DNA from: a virus | Reading direction: 5' to 3' (one strand) | Length of the DNA stretch: 38,186 nucleotides | IMG/VR virus record: IMGVR_UViG_3300034198_002642 | Location: 1-38,186 of that record | Shown here: positions 15,372 through 24,436 of the stretch, piece by piece | Position numbering within the stretch: the first letter of the stretch is position 1 | How the letters are laid out: the number at the start of each line of letters is the position of its first letter | Notes under the pieces: generated by a model | The model's database searches: none | Told to the model about the DNA's origin: nothing | The model's input: the letters and a program-made list of their open reading frames with translations, nothing else | Translations under genes and position numbers: made by a program

Positions 15372-18300
15372 ATGTGTAGCCCACTGACTTTTGCATAGCT
15401 GCTTTTATCTGTTCTATATCTGCTAGGCATGCTTTCCATGCCTCATTCGCTGTTATAGTCTTGGGATCTTCTGGACCATATTTACCCTTAGCATCTAAGT
15501 ATGCTTTCCTGAGATCCCATTGCTGATCTTCTTTTGCTGCTAATTTAACTTTCAATTCATCATATGCTTTGATCTGGTCCGCTGATACTGGTTTTCCTGC
15601 ATTTGCTGAGATGCCACCGAAATTGATCGCAGGTATCTTAGCATCTCCCAACAACAACTTAGCTTGTGCAGCCATTGGACCAAAGTCGAATGTCTGTGTT
15701 CCTACTGATGGGAGTCTGACTTCAGTAGAGCCACCGGTGCCTACGGAACTTATCGCGCCGGCTAATTTAGCGGCATCTGCTGATCCTAATCCTGTAGATG
15801 CTAATGATTCTAGACCATCACCAACTGATGCCATCTTGCTCTCTAATCCACCTACTATAGATTGGATCTGTGGCAATCCGGTCTTGACGGCACTCAACAC
15901 ACCACCGATAGCTTTGCTCAGGTCTGCGCCTCCCGGTACGTTAGGTATTCCTGGTACGCTAGGAACGCCCGGCACATCCATTGTTTTGAATGTCTGTTCT
16001 AATGTTCCACCTAGATTCTTCACGCTATCTACTACGCTACCTACTGCACCGCCAGGCGCAGTCGCACTCTCAGCTAATCTCTTTAATTCTGGTGCATAAC
16101 TCATCACTGAATTGATAGATGCTGCACCACCGGGTATACCAGACAACATGTCAGTGGTATCTCCGCCGAAAGCTCCAACTGCCGATGTGGCTAATCCACT
16201 CAATATACTAGTACCCCTAGCTATGGCATCGCCGGGAGACTCTGCATTTGATGTAGCAGCAGTCATGGCTGCTCCTGCCGATTCTAGTGTAGTTCTCAAT
16301 GAACCACCTGAATTCAAGCCCAATGATCTAGTCAATGATGCGTTGATATCAGCTGGAGTAGCTGTAGGCAGATTAGCTGCTTCTGTTGCTGCTTTTAATT
16401 CTTCTGCGGCTTTTTTCAATTCAGTCAAGTTTACTGGTTCACCAGATGCGAATGGCTTGAATGCGGCAGTGACCGAACCAAATACTCCTGCAACAGCACC
16501 TTGCAATTGATCTCCTGGTGGAGTGACTCCACCTAATCCACTCAGCGTCTTGTCAGCCATAGTAGCAGCGAGTTTACCTGCTGCCATGAGGTCACTCACA
16601 GAACCTTTGATATCGGGGAACGATTCAGGCATCTTCAATCCTTCACCGGTAGCATTCAATTTCAGACCGGCACTCGATAGACCGGCAGTGAGATCGGCAC
16701 CTGATGTCAACTTAGCGACATCTAGACCAGCGCCACCTGCTAGCGTAGATGCTATCGCTGAACCAGTAGCTTCATTACCGATGACACCTTTAGCGAATTC
16801 TAATGTGCGTGTGATGCCCGCAGTAGCGGCGGCTAACACTGGGCCCGCAGTCTGTGTGGGACTCTCAGACGGATCTATCAGACCAGCAGATATCAATGCT
16901 TTCTCACCTTGTCCTAATAGATTCATCATAGCGCCTGCTTGTGCAGGAATGTTCCTGATCAATTGATCTATAGAGGTCACACCGTCTTTGCCAGTAAGCA
17001 CGTTCTGAGGAATGCTCTGCGATAGTGATCTGGTACCTGATTGTATAGCCCCATTGACTAATGCTGCTGCGCCCGGTTTTATCAATCCCGATGCTTCTAA
17101 TTGATCTGCATTCAGCGCGAAAGGACCCACTGCTGGCATGGCCGCGCCACCTGATGTTACCACGCCTGCTGCTGCACTCACTGCATCGGCTGTAGGACCT
17201 GTCGCTGCGTTCACTGCGCTCTGTGACAACAATGAGCTGGTCACGGCAGGTGTGAGGCTTCTGGATACACCTGCGGTCGGTGTCACAGTAGCTGCTACTG
17301 CCGGTGTTGTCCCGGTTTCCGGTGCATCAGGTATAGCCCTGTTGACTTGAGATAATGCCGGAGATGGCGCAGGTGGGAATGCTGCACTAGCACTGAGATT
17401 AGAAGGTACATTGACACCTTGATTGGCATTCGCCCATGGGCTATGTGCAGGCGCACGTGAAGTGATGCTCTGTAGTTTGCCTGGCGCTGGTGCATAACCT
17501 TTCTTGTCATCGAACAATGTGTCCGTGTGTGCTACTAATGGTATAGGCTTCACTGCTTGTGGCACTAATCCACTAGCACCTGTGTTCAAGTTGATCTTAG
17601 AACCATTGATGTATGTGATAGCACTGCTCAGGAAACTAGAATCTGCGCCTGACGCATAACTCATCTTACCATCTACCTTAGAAGTCAATTCTCCTTTGGT
17701 GTGTTGTTTGAAATTAGAACCTATCAGTTGGGTAGTTTCTTTGCCGCTCTCCATTCTGATATTCTCTGCTGATAGATTGAAGTCTTTTGTGGCATGCATA
17801 TTGATGTTATTATCAGCGTGTAGGTTCAGATCACCTTGCGTCCTGATGTTGACGCTATTGGTAGAGTACATATCGATAGTACCCTCTTTACCCAACTCTA
17901 CATAACTCTGACCATTAGCATGTATGATGAACAATGTCTGCGCTGAATCATTCATCATTATCTGATGGCCCTGCGCTGTCCTGATACGCACTAACTGATC
18001 TTTGCCTACTATGTCACCATCATCCATGACGATGCTATGTCCGCCCCTGCGACCTATGATGCCGAAATTCTTGTCGGGTATAGAACTGTTCTTCACTGCA
18101 TCAGCAATAGTCTGATCATCATATCCGCCGCGATAGATCGGTCTACCCGGCGTGCTTATACCAAATACCCTGCTTGGACTCTCTCGCAGGCTGCTGCTAC
18201 CTATCGTGCCCCTGTCGGGGTCACGTATCAGTCCTTGCTTGTTCAGTATCGCAGCCTGATAGCTATGCACAGGTCTGGCTTGATCTATAAATGTGGGTTG

Positions 18301-18828
18301 GCTATCTAATTTTTTATTCGCATTGTTTATCTCTGCGACAGGCAATCTAGTCGCACCACCATAACTCTCTGCTTCTCCTGAATTGGCTATGACCTTATCG
18401 CTGGCTGCGATGGCAGGAACCATGTGCGTCATTCCGATAGGAGGAACACAACCTATATAATATCCAAACTCTAATGATCCATTTAAGAACACACATACTA
18501 CTTCGGTATCTAGATCAGGAGGTGTAGCCCATATACCATAGCTGTGCGGATTTCCTGCATATTTTCCTAGGTCATTCGAACTGCTGTCGTTGGGGGTAGC
18601 TCCAAAGAAAGGACTCATGTAGCTGACCTCGGTCCATGAGTTGGGATCCTCTTGATTTCCGCTGGCTCCTTTTATTTTCAGATAGACCTTTATCTTACCC
18701 GAACGTGTCTTATCTACGTTGTTCTTCACTATTCCTATACAAGGATAAGGTACTAATACGGCTCCGCCAGCTTCTTCTGTCTGACTCTTTAGTGTTCCTC
18801 TAGTTTTAATGATATCTTCTGCTGACAT
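15370..18828 (-). CDS. gp5: Baseplate hub needle protein gp5 (OB-fold and beta-helix, no lysozyme domain seen)
   Basis: This 1,152-aa protein corresponds to T4 gp5/VgrG, the trimeric membrane-piercing needle of the hub. Residues ~27-135 form the OB-fold part (VPYPCIGIVKNNVD, GKIKVYLKIKG, GIWATPPDLDTEVVCVFLNG). A conserved linker follows (RPVHSYQAAILNKQGLI), then at ~255-300 the entry to the needle (GRRGGHSIVMDDGD, VRIRTAQGHQIMMND). Short strand repeats at ~300-430 (GTIDMYSTNSVNIRT, GDLNLHADNNINMHA) are typical of the triple-stranded beta-helix. The T4 protein has a lysozyme between OB-fold and helix; I see no such domain. Residues ~440-1100 are Ala/Gly/Pro/Thr-rich low complexity (PGVPSVPGIPNVPGG), ending in a charged helix. 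The start codon lies one base after the upstream stop (TAAAATG), implying coupled translation. Confidence 0.88.
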   Translation of the reverse strand: MSAEDIIKTRGTLKSQTEEAGGAVLVPYPCIGIVKNNVDKTRSGKIKVYLKIKGASGNQEDPNSWTEVSYMSPFFGATPNDSSSNDLGKYAGNPHSYGIWATPPDLDTEVVCVFLNGSLEFGYYIGCVPPIGMTHMVPAIAASDKVIANSGEAESYGGATRLPVAEINNANKKLDSQPTFIDQARPVHSYQAAILNKQGLIRDPDRGTIGSSSLRESPSRVFGISTPGRPIYRGGYDDQTIADAVKNSSIPDKNFGIIGRRGGHSIVMDDGDIVGKDQLVRIRTAQGHQIMMNDSAQTLFIIHANGQSYVELGKEGTIDMYSTNSVNIRTQGDLNLHADNNINMHATKDFNLSAENIRMESGKETTQLIGSNFKQHTKGELTSKVDGKMSYASGADSSFLSSAITYINGSKINLNTGASGLVPQAVKPIPLVAHTDTLFDDKKGYAPAPGKLQSITSRAPAHSPWANANQGVNVPSNLSASAAFPPAPSPALSQVNRAIPDAPETGTTPAVAATVTPTAGVSRSLTPAVTSSLLSQSAVNAATGPTADAVSAAAGVVTSGGAAMPAVGPFALNADQLEASGLIKPGAAALVNGAIQSGTRSLSQSIPQNVLTGKDGVTSIDQLIRNIPAQAGAMMNLLGQGEKALISAGLIDPSESPTQTAGPVLAAATAGITRTLEFAKGVIGNEATGSAIASTLAGGAGLDVAKLTSGADLTAGLSSAGLKLNATGEGLKMPESFPDIKGSVSDLMAAGKLAATMADKTLSGLGGVTPPGDQLQGAVAGVFGSVTAAFKPFASGEPVNLTELKKAAEELKAATEAANLPTATPADINASLTRSLGLNSGGSLRTTLESAGAAMTAATSNAESPGDAIARGTSILSGLATSAVGAFGGDTTDMLSGIPGGAASINSVMSYAPELKRLAESATAPGGAVGSVVDSVKNLGGTLEQTFKTMDVPGVPSVPGIPNVPGGADLSKAIGGVLSAVKTGLPQIQSIVGGLESKMASVGDGLESLASTGLGSADAAKLAGAISSVGTGGSTEVRLPSVGTQTFDFGPMAAQAKLLLGDAKIPAINFGGISANAGKPVSADQIKAYDELKVKLAAKEDQQWDLRKAYLDAKGKYGPEDPKTITANEAWKACLADIEQIKAAMQKSVGYT

Positions 18829-18829
18829 T

Positions 18830-21319
18830 TTATCTTCTCAATTTAGATACATCTATTATATTCTGGCTCTGCAATACTCGTCCAGCACCTAATAGATTTT
18901 CAAGCACTCTGGGTTGTGCGTTAGTCGTGGGTGTCTCAGTGCGCCCTGCGTCTGCCGGAGGCGTGGTACTGACCGGTGCAGGCGTTCCTGCCCTAGCTGA
19001 GTCATCTGATACTGTTCCCCCAACAATAGGTGGCAAGCCGGCTTGTCTCAATAATGTCGATCCGGGCATGCTGTTCGCCACCAGTGGACTGATAGGTATA
19101 GGTGCAGGTCTAGCAGTTCTCTCCTCGATAGCGTTATCCGATCTCCTCACATCAGCTTGAGAGGCAGCAGGGGCTGTCGGAGCTGTAGGTGTTCTCTCAG
19201 GTTCTGCTGGCTTTGTTTCTTCTCTTGGTTTTTCTTCTGACTGTATGTCAGTGAATAGGGGAGGTAACACTCCCCTCAATTCTTGTTCGAATCTTCCCCT
19301 AGAGAATCTGCTAGTCACTTCCATCAACATATAGCACATACCTTTAACTTGCCTAGCCAAAGCTTTGGGGTAATCCCAGAACTTTATGCTATCATTAGTC
19401 TCTAATAGACCGGTCTTGAGGTCATAATCTACAGGCTGCTTGAAATCTATCTCTATGAACACTTGACCACTATTTGGATTTATCGTGAAATTATCACCGT
19501 ACCATTTTTTATAGACATCGTTCAAGCGACCACTGACTGCTTCCATGAGATAATCAGGGTCACCTAATATTTTTATCCTGGCATGTAGTTGATCTTTGGG
19601 GCTATACAAGAAAGCCTTTATACTATTCTCAGGCTCTAATGATCCAGGTATACGCATAGTAGAGTCACCTTCACTTGAACCCATCCTTGCTTGTGGAGCG
19701 GGATCTCTGTTGTCTGTTGCTGCTTTACTGGAAACGACTGATGCGTTGAAGTAAGCTAGATTGTACTCTTGCTCATAACCAGTGATCTCTGTATTCTCTC
19801 CTGTATACCAATAATCATACCTCTTATGCGGTCCATAGTATTTGGTCGTAGTACCATACGTCAGTGCTCTTACGTAAGGTATCTCATATTTCTGTATATT
19901 ATATGTTATGTCATACACATAATCATTTCGTTTAGTATCTTTCTTGGGATTGATCTTGACACTAGGTAATACATTGAACCAAGATAATTTTTTTACATCT
20001 GAGTTAGGTACATATGTAGGATCACCGGGTTTCACTGTATCATTTTCTTCTATCACGCTGGCTTTCAAAGCGTCCCTGATATAGCTGCTCTGTGTGATTA
20101 TAAGATCGATAGCTTGGACTATGGGCATTCCTGCAGGAATAGCGATCTCGCGCTGTGTCTTTTCTATAGAGCCTAGTTTGTTGAGATATTCCGCACGTAC
20201 ATTACTGGCTTCTGAACTCAATACTTCGAACATAGGTGTTTTCTGTTTAGTGTAATAATCTTTAGGAACTATCAGTGCCTCTGCTATGTCTGAGTTTTTT
20301 TCGAATTCTGCGGTTATAGTCTGCTTTATCTCTATCTTAGGATTCTCTGCTTGTAGTTCTAATTCTTCTGCTTTGTTCAATGCAGTGAATAGACCATTTG
20401 GACCTAAGAGCAGATCATTCACTGTCTCGCCCTTGATAGTTATCGGACTCTTGATCGTGCCTAACTTAGTTCCCAATCCTGCTTGCAGATTGACTGGTTT
20501 AGCTTCTATGTTATAGATCACTGATTTATTCTCTAACCTAAAATTGAACTTGGTTATGACTATAGGAAATCCTCGCTCGAATATAGCTTGTTCATCTGTT
20601 TTCTTTATATCAGCTTGTGGATAATCTTTTCCGCTAACTACTTTACCATCTTTGTCATATCCAAAGAAATTTATCATCAGAAAGAAATGTTCTTTCAGGC
20701 TAACGATGGCATCGCTAGCAGCAGAAGGATCCATCGCTAATCTATCTTTCTGTAATCCTATCGCAGCTTCTACTATCTTATTAGTGAACGTGAATCCATA
20801 TGGTTCTATGACCTGGAATTTGAATTCTATAGTATTCGATACTGCTTGATTAGACCCCACACCAGTCTTGGTATGCATCTCTAGGTTGTCTATGTAAAAA
20901 TCTAAGTCGAATCCCTTCGCTCGTTCAGAATCTACTCCTTTTGTTATTCCGCCGCTCTGTGCTATCAATTTGAAATTCTTCACAGCAGATTGATCACCTT
21001 CCATGTAAGCATTGAAATATACAGGGTCTAGGAAATATAGACCAATCTTATAAGTGTAGCTGCTTAACTCTGATAATGGATTATATACGCGCCTACCTAT
21101 GATGTTATCTGTGCTACCTAATTTGCTCGTCCCGGCAGCACCTGAAGATGTCGTTCCTGCGTTAGGGGTGACAATAGTAGATGCGGGACTAGAAGTACTG
21201 GTAGTAGTAGGAGTAGCAGTAGCAGTACCGGCTGGGGTAGCACCTGTTGGTGTAGTACCCCTAGGAGCTCCGCCCCCATCATCATCTGCACCACTTAATG
21301 TTGGTCCGGGTGTTGCCAT
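18830..21319 (-). CDS. Baseplate hub structural protein, gp27 candidate (829 aa)
   Basis: I cannot assign this firmly to one T4 protein. Residues 1-70 are disordered Thr/Ala/Ser/Pro-rich sequence. A folded core runs ~75-680, starting NIIGRRVYNPLSELSSYTYK and IGLYFLDPVYFNAY, with FEFKFQVIEPYGFTFTN-like strands and a charged region of ~120 residues (KIEIKQTITAEFEKNSDIAE). It ends FEQELRGVLPPLFTDIQ. Residues ~685-829 are again Pro/Thr/Ala-rich and look disordered. It lies directly before gp5 and is translationally coupled to it and to gp53 (TAATATG at its start). T4 gp27 is the trimeric partner that plugs gp5 into the tail tube, so a gp27-type hub role is the best inference from position; T4 gp27 is only 391 aa. 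Virion structural role is likely, exact identity uncertain. Confidence 0.6.
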   Translation of the reverse strand: MATPGPTLSGADDDGGGAPRGTTPTGATPAGTATATPTTTSTSSPASTIVTPNAGTTSSGAAGTSKLGSTDNIIGRRVYNPLSELSSYTYKIGLYFLDPVYFNAYMEGDQSAVKNFKLIAQSGGITKGVDSERAKGFDLDFYIDNLEMHTKTGVGSNQAVSNTIEFKFQVIEPYGFTFTNKIVEAAIGLQKDRLAMDPSAASDAIVSLKEHFFLMINFFGYDKDGKVVSGKDYPQADIKKTDEQAIFERGFPIVITKFNFRLENKSVIYNIEAKPVNLQAGLGTKLGTIKSPITIKGETVNDLLLGPNGLFTALNKAEELELQAENPKIEIKQTITAEFEKNSDIAEALIVPKDYYTKQKTPMFEVLSSEASNVRAEYLNKLGSIEKTQREIAIPAGMPIVQAIDLIITQSSYIRDALKASVIEENDTVKPGDPTYVPNSDVKKLSWFNVLPSVKINPKKDTKRNDYVYDITYNIQKYEIPYVRALTYGTTTKYYGPHKRYDYWYTGENTEITGYEQEYNLAYFNASVVSSKAATDNRDPAPQARMGSSEGDSTMRIPGSLEPENSIKAFLYSPKDQLHARIKILGDPDYLMEAVSGRLNDVYKKWYGDNFTINPNSGQVFIEIDFKQPVDYDLKTGLLETNDSIKFWDYPKALARQVKGMCYMLMEVTSRFSRGRFEQELRGVLPPLFTDIQSEEKPREETKPAEPERTPTAPTAPAASQADVRRSDNAIEERTARPAPIPISPLVANSMPGSTLLRQAGLPPIVGGTVSDDSARAGTPAPVSTTPPADAGRTETPTTNAQPRVLENLLGAGRVLQSQNIIDVSKLRR

Positions 21320-21320
21320 A

Positions 21321-21620
21321 TTATATACCTAACGCTTGTCTCAACGCAGGTAATTGTGGGATATATATACCAGTGCCGGCAACGAAATCGAATAACGGAT
21401 CTTTTATCCTATTAGGATTGCGCTGTGCGAACACCCACCACAATCTACTATCTTCATACAAGTCGAATGCCAATAGATCCGGGCGCATATGATATGTCTG
21501 TGTTATCTCCCAATAGATGTCCGATGGATCCATAGGGATCACTCTATCTACCATCACATCTAAGAATTCATTATTATAGATAGATGTTAGATGATAAGGG
21601 CTTGTCTGACCGTATGCCAT
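21321..21620 (-). CDS. gp53: Baseplate wedge protein gp53
   Basis: This 99-aa protein matches the conserved core of T4 gp53, which joins adjacent wedges around the hub. The pattern is YHLTSIYNNEFLDVM, then YHMRPDLLAFDLYEDSRLWW, FAQRNPNRIKDPLFDF and TGIYIP, the LysM-like end typical of phage baseplate proteins. It is shorter than T4 gp53 (196 aa) and keeps only this core, as in many marine relatives. Its ATG overlaps the upstream stop (TAATG, one shared base), so it is coupled to the gp48/54-like gene. Confidence 0.85.
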   Translation of the reverse strand: MAYGQTSPYHLTSIYNNEFLDVMVDRVIPMDPSDIYWEITQTYHMRPDLLAFDLYEDSRLWWVFAQRNPNRIKDPLFDFVAGTGIYIPQLPALRQALGI

Positions 21621-23371
21621 TACCAGATTCCTCCGCTATTCCTCTTCGATCCCCTCAGCAATGAACCAGTTGCGTATTCTTTCAAACTGAATGTCTGGCT
21701 GATATCTCTCCTGGTCACTATCGGGATCAATGTCAATGTCAATGATATTTTTGTAGGTACATATGTATATGCAGGCTTGCTCAGGCTAGCACCTGTACTA
21801 GCATTGTTGAATGCAGAAGCAGGCTTCACTCCCCCTTTAGGCAATTTACCAGAACCAGGTTTGAATATGTCAGTCAGACCACTCAACACTGCTGATCCAG
21901 GTCTGGTAGTAGGAGCTTTCGATGCATATGATTGTATATTCTGTCCCGCCCATTGATTCGTAGTTCCAGCACGTATATAGTCTACATCGTTAGGTAGATT
22001 GTACTGGAAGTTAGACAGTGCTAATGGATGATTATCGAATTGAAACGCCCCATACCCTGTGAGATATAACAATGGGGGAGGTGTACCTGCTCTAGGATTG
22101 ACATCCCGTCCATAAAACATCTTAGTAGCAGACTTGAAGAAATGTATCACAGCTAATAAGTAATTCGCTTCTACCGTATCCTGGGCTGTGAATTCTGCTG
22201 TTATCGATACATCTTCCACAGTACTATTTTTATAGAACTGTGTTTTATAGTTGGTATGTGTTATATCTGCTGCTTCGTAATTGGCGCGATAGTTTGTGTT
22301 TATCGTTGGCGTATAAGGAAATACGACACCGTCAGTACCTTGTAGGGGATATAGTATATCCTGTGGTTTAGCTGCCCTATACAGATAATCTGCTTTGGGT
22401 GACAGGCTCAAGCGCACTCGCCAATCATCTTTGGCTTGGAAAGATTCTGCTTTGGCTTTGGCGACTGCTTTAGCTTGTGCTGCCTTCGATGCCGCTGCCG
22501 CGTCTGCGCGGGACTGTGCTGCACTTGCTGACGTTGCAGGTTCTACGAAACCTGCACCCACATATACAGGATTGTTATTCTCATCTAGTGACCACCCTGG
22601 ATTGAGATTACCTTCATCATCGTATGCAGTACCAGTAGTCGCACCAGCATCACCGGGTGTATCTACTGTCTTTTCATCTGCGAAACCTTCGGGTACACTA
22701 CCAGGAACAGGTGTGTATAACTCTCCTGTCTCTGGATTCTTTCTCAATGTAGAGACTGCTCCGGTCTCGTCGCGTAACGCTAGACCACTGACTATAGGAG
22801 TTGGCTCTGATCCGCCCGGTGAATCTCCTGGGTACGCCGGTGTCACTGCGTTAGGATCGGCAGCTAGTTGTGCTTCGACAGTGGGTGTAGCTGGACTGGT
22901 GTTGACACTAGGACTCTCTGGTGCCGGCGTAGGTACATTGGGGTTGGTTGTGTCTGGACCATATGCAGGTCTGCTCAATGTACCATCAGCTTCTGAATAC
23001 ACTGAATTGGCTGCTATCGCTCCTGCTTGCTCTAAGTTACTAGCACCAACTGTTGTCTCTGCTACTGCCTTATCACCCTCACTCACATTCGCTAACAATT
23101 TAGTTTCTTGTATAGCTAATTCGTCTTTCCTTTTTTGCAATGCTTCTGCTTTAGCGATATCACCCGATGCACGTGCTTCGGCTATCGATGCCCTGGTGAT
23201 GGAATTCTTCTCCTCTTGTACAGTAGCCAGATCGGATTTGTTCTTCTCTAGTATACTAGCTTGTGTGAGTTGGTTATCCCTAGCCATCTTCAATGCCACA
23301 TTACGGTCTTGTGGACTCAATGTCTTGATGAAGTCAGGGTTAGTGAGTTGTTGGGGTGTCCATGATGCCAT
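21620..23371 (-). CDS. Tail tube cap/initiator protein, gp48/gp54-like
   Basis: This 583-aa protein opens the baseplate operon. I chose ATG 23371 (MASWTPQQL) over an in-frame ATG seven codons upstream because that one overlaps the GATAAATA motif; an AAGGATAAT ribosome site precedes the chosen start. Residues ~1-320 look disordered or coiled: a charged helical stretch (LQKRKDELAIQETKLL), then Pro/Thr/Asp-rich sequence and an Ala/Lys helix (SRADAAAASKAAQAKAVAKA). The folded part begins at ~325 (DWRVRLSLSPKADYLYRA) and contains FPYTPTINTNYRANYEAADIT, HTNYKTQFYKNSTVEDVSITAEFT and LLAVIHFFKSATKMFYG, followed by TKISLTLTLIPIVTRRDIS. This resembles the tube-like domain of the gp48/gp54 class that caps the hub and starts the tail tube. 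Which of the two is not decidable by eye. Confidence 0.65.
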   Translation of the reverse strand: MASWTPQQLTNPDFIKTLSPQDRNVALKMARDNQLTQASILEKNKSDLATVQEEKNSITRASIAEARASGDIAKAEALQKRKDELAIQETKLLANVSEGDKAVAETTVGASNLEQAGAIAANSVYSEADGTLSRPAYGPDTTNPNVPTPAPESPSVNTSPATPTVEAQLAADPNAVTPAYPGDSPGGSEPTPIVSGLALRDETGAVSTLRKNPETGELYTPVPGSVPEGFADEKTVDTPGDAGATTGTAYDDEGNLNPGWSLDENNNPVYVGAGFVEPATSASAAQSRADAAAASKAAQAKAVAKAKAESFQAKDDWRVRLSLSPKADYLYRAAKPQDILYPLQGTDGVVFPYTPTINTNYRANYEAADITHTNYKTQFYKNSTVEDVSITAEFTAQDTVEANYLLAVIHFFKSATKMFYGRDVNPRAGTPPPLLYLTGYGAFQFDNHPLALSNFQYNLPNDVDYIRAGTTNQWAGQNIQSYASKAPTTRPGSAVLSGLTDIFKPGSGKLPKGGVKPASAFNNASTGASLSKPAYTYVPTKISLTLTLIPIVTRRDISQTFSLKEYATGSLLRGSKRNSGGIW

Positions 23372-23391
23372 AGTATGATTATCCTTATACA

Positions 23392-23399
23392 TATTTATC
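23392..23399 (-). promoter_or_regulatory. Late promoter motif GATAAATA heading the baseplate operon
   Basis: GATAAATA on the minus strand is identical to the motif before gp6 and lies 20 bases upstream of the ATG at 23371. It would drive the whole leftward operon. It shares the intergenic space with the rightward gp55 promoter. Confidence 0.65.
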
Positions 23400-23442
23400 G
23401 CTAAATAATAGTGCGTTTTTTACCCTTTCTACTTGCACTCTA

Positions 23443-23471
23443 TTGCAATGTGACACCTGAGGTGTTATAAT
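23443..23471 (+). promoter_or_regulatory. Sigma-70-type promoter for gp55
   Basis: TTGCAA (23443-23448) and a perfect TATAAT (23466-23471) are separated by exactly 17 bases and lie 24 bases upstream of the gp55 ATG. This is a host-type promoter, fitting early or middle expression of the late sigma factor, and differs from the GATAAATA motif of the structural genes. Confidence 0.7.
23453..23465. promoter_or_regulatory. Operator-like palindrome in the gp55 promoter spacer
   Basis: ACACCT-G-AGGTGT is a perfect 6+6 inverted repeat with a one-base centre, placed entirely between the -35 and -10 hexamers. A protein bound here would block RNA polymerase. The binding protein is unknown, and a chance palindrome is possible. 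Confidence 0.4.
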
Positions 23472-23495
23472 AGTGCAAAACAATAACGGAGAATC

Positions 23496-24389
23496 ATGTC
23501 TATCCCATCAAAGAAACCAATAAATTATTTGAATAACAAGGATATTCTCAAAGAAATCCATGCAAGCAAGAACACATATTGCACATATCTAGACCCCAAA
23601 AACGATCATAGATATGATTTCATTGTAGATTTACCCACAAATACCATAGAGCAGAGCCTCAAATATGCGTCAAAACCAAGCAGTATCAAGGCTGCGAAAG
23701 AAGCTAGAGCAGCAAGGATTCTACAGGAAACTGGCGAGAAAATAACAACTAGGAACATCCCTTATAGCGATCTAGTATTCAGGATAATGACTTGGGATCA
23801 TATCCCGGTCGCCCCAAAACAAGCCCGCAAATCGGATAAAAAGAAGACCGCTAAAGATATCTTCGAGTTCGAGGACCCAGCTGAATCATTATTCGCTGAG
23901 TTAGAAGACAATACCTTCAAAGCAGAAGTCGATGACATGGTTCATGTCAAGGTCAATTTTCCCCCGTTCCAGCATTTCAGGATGGACGAGAACAAGACAT
24001 TCCAGTGTATCGGTAAGAGCCACTGGAAAGGTACATTAGACGGTGGTGAGTTCTCTAAAGATCATGGGAACATCACCAATAAGTTAGCCCGAATGTATAT
24101 AATGATGTGCGAGAAATACGCCATGAAGTTCAATTGGCGCGGTTACACATACAACGATGAGATGCGTAATAGTGCTATCTTGCAGTTGACTTATGTGGGC
24201 TTGAGATTCAACGAAGCCAAGAGTGCTAACCCATTCGCTTACTATACTGCGGCTATCACCAATAGTTTCTGCCGTGTACTGAACAGCGAGAAACGCAATC
24301 AGAATATACGTGATGATATCTTAGAGATGAATGGATTGAACCCAAGCTGGAGTCGCCAATCTAGCAGCAATAACGTATACGAAGAATGA
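23496..24389 (+). CDS. gp55: Late-transcription sigma factor gp55
   Basis: This 297-aa protein looks like T4 gp55, the minimal sigma factor that directs host RNA polymerase to late promoters together with the sliding clamp. The start (KPINYLNNKDILKEIHASKN) matches the family N-terminus. The region at ~190-285 (ITNKLARMYIMMCEKYAMKF, NWRGYTYNDEMRNSAILQLT, FNEAKSANPFAYYTAAITNS) is the sigma region 2-like core-binding and -10 recognition helix set, including the aromatic-rich helix N-P-F-A-Y. It is longer than T4 gp55 (185 aa) because of ~100 extra charged residues in the middle (ARKSDKKKTAKD...EFEDPAESLF). GGAG lies four bases before the ATG. It is divergent from the late operon it would activate. 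Confidence 0.9.
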   Translation: MSIPSKKPINYLNNKDILKEIHASKNTYCTYLDPKNDHRYDFIVDLPTNTIEQSLKYASKPSSIKAAKEARAARILQETGEKITTRNIPYSDLVFRIMTWDHIPVAPKQARKSDKKKTAKDIFEFEDPAESLFAELEDNTFKAEVDDMVHVKVNFPPFQHFRMDENKTFQCIGKSHWKGTLDGGEFSKDHGNITNKLARMYIMMCEKYAMKFNWRGYTYNDEMRNSAILQLTYVGLRFNEAKSANPFAYYTAAITNSFCRVLNSEKRNQNIRDDILEMNGLNPSWSRQSSSNNVYEE

Positions 24390-24401
24390 TTGCCAAACAC
24401 T

Positions 24402-24430
24402 TTGACATTACCTAATAGAAACAATATCAT
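24402..24430 (+). promoter_or_regulatory. Sigma-70-type promoter before gp47
   Basis: TTGACA (24402-24407) is a perfect -35, and TATCAT (24425-24430, five of six) follows after 17 bases. Transcription would begin almost exactly at the gp47 ATG (24437), leaving little or no leader. No ribosome site is visible before that ATG. Confidence 0.55.
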
Positions 24431-24436
24431 ATACTG

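Noticed and set aside
15569-16966. Three consecutive plus-strand ORFs opposite the C-terminal part of gp5
   Set aside because: They are reflections of the Ala/Gly/Pro-rich codons of gp5; composition is the reverse of the low-complexity region and no start signals are seen.
22395-23378. A 327-codon open frame on the plus strand opposite the gp48/54-like gene
   Set aside because: It mirrors the Ala/Ser/Pro-rich low-complexity part of the real gene, has no ribosome site or recognisable domain, and would lie under the late promoter of the opposite strand.
23372-23392. Upstream start for the gp48/54-like gene (MYKDNHT)
   Set aside because: It overlaps the GATAAATA motif, so it would lie at or before the transcription start.
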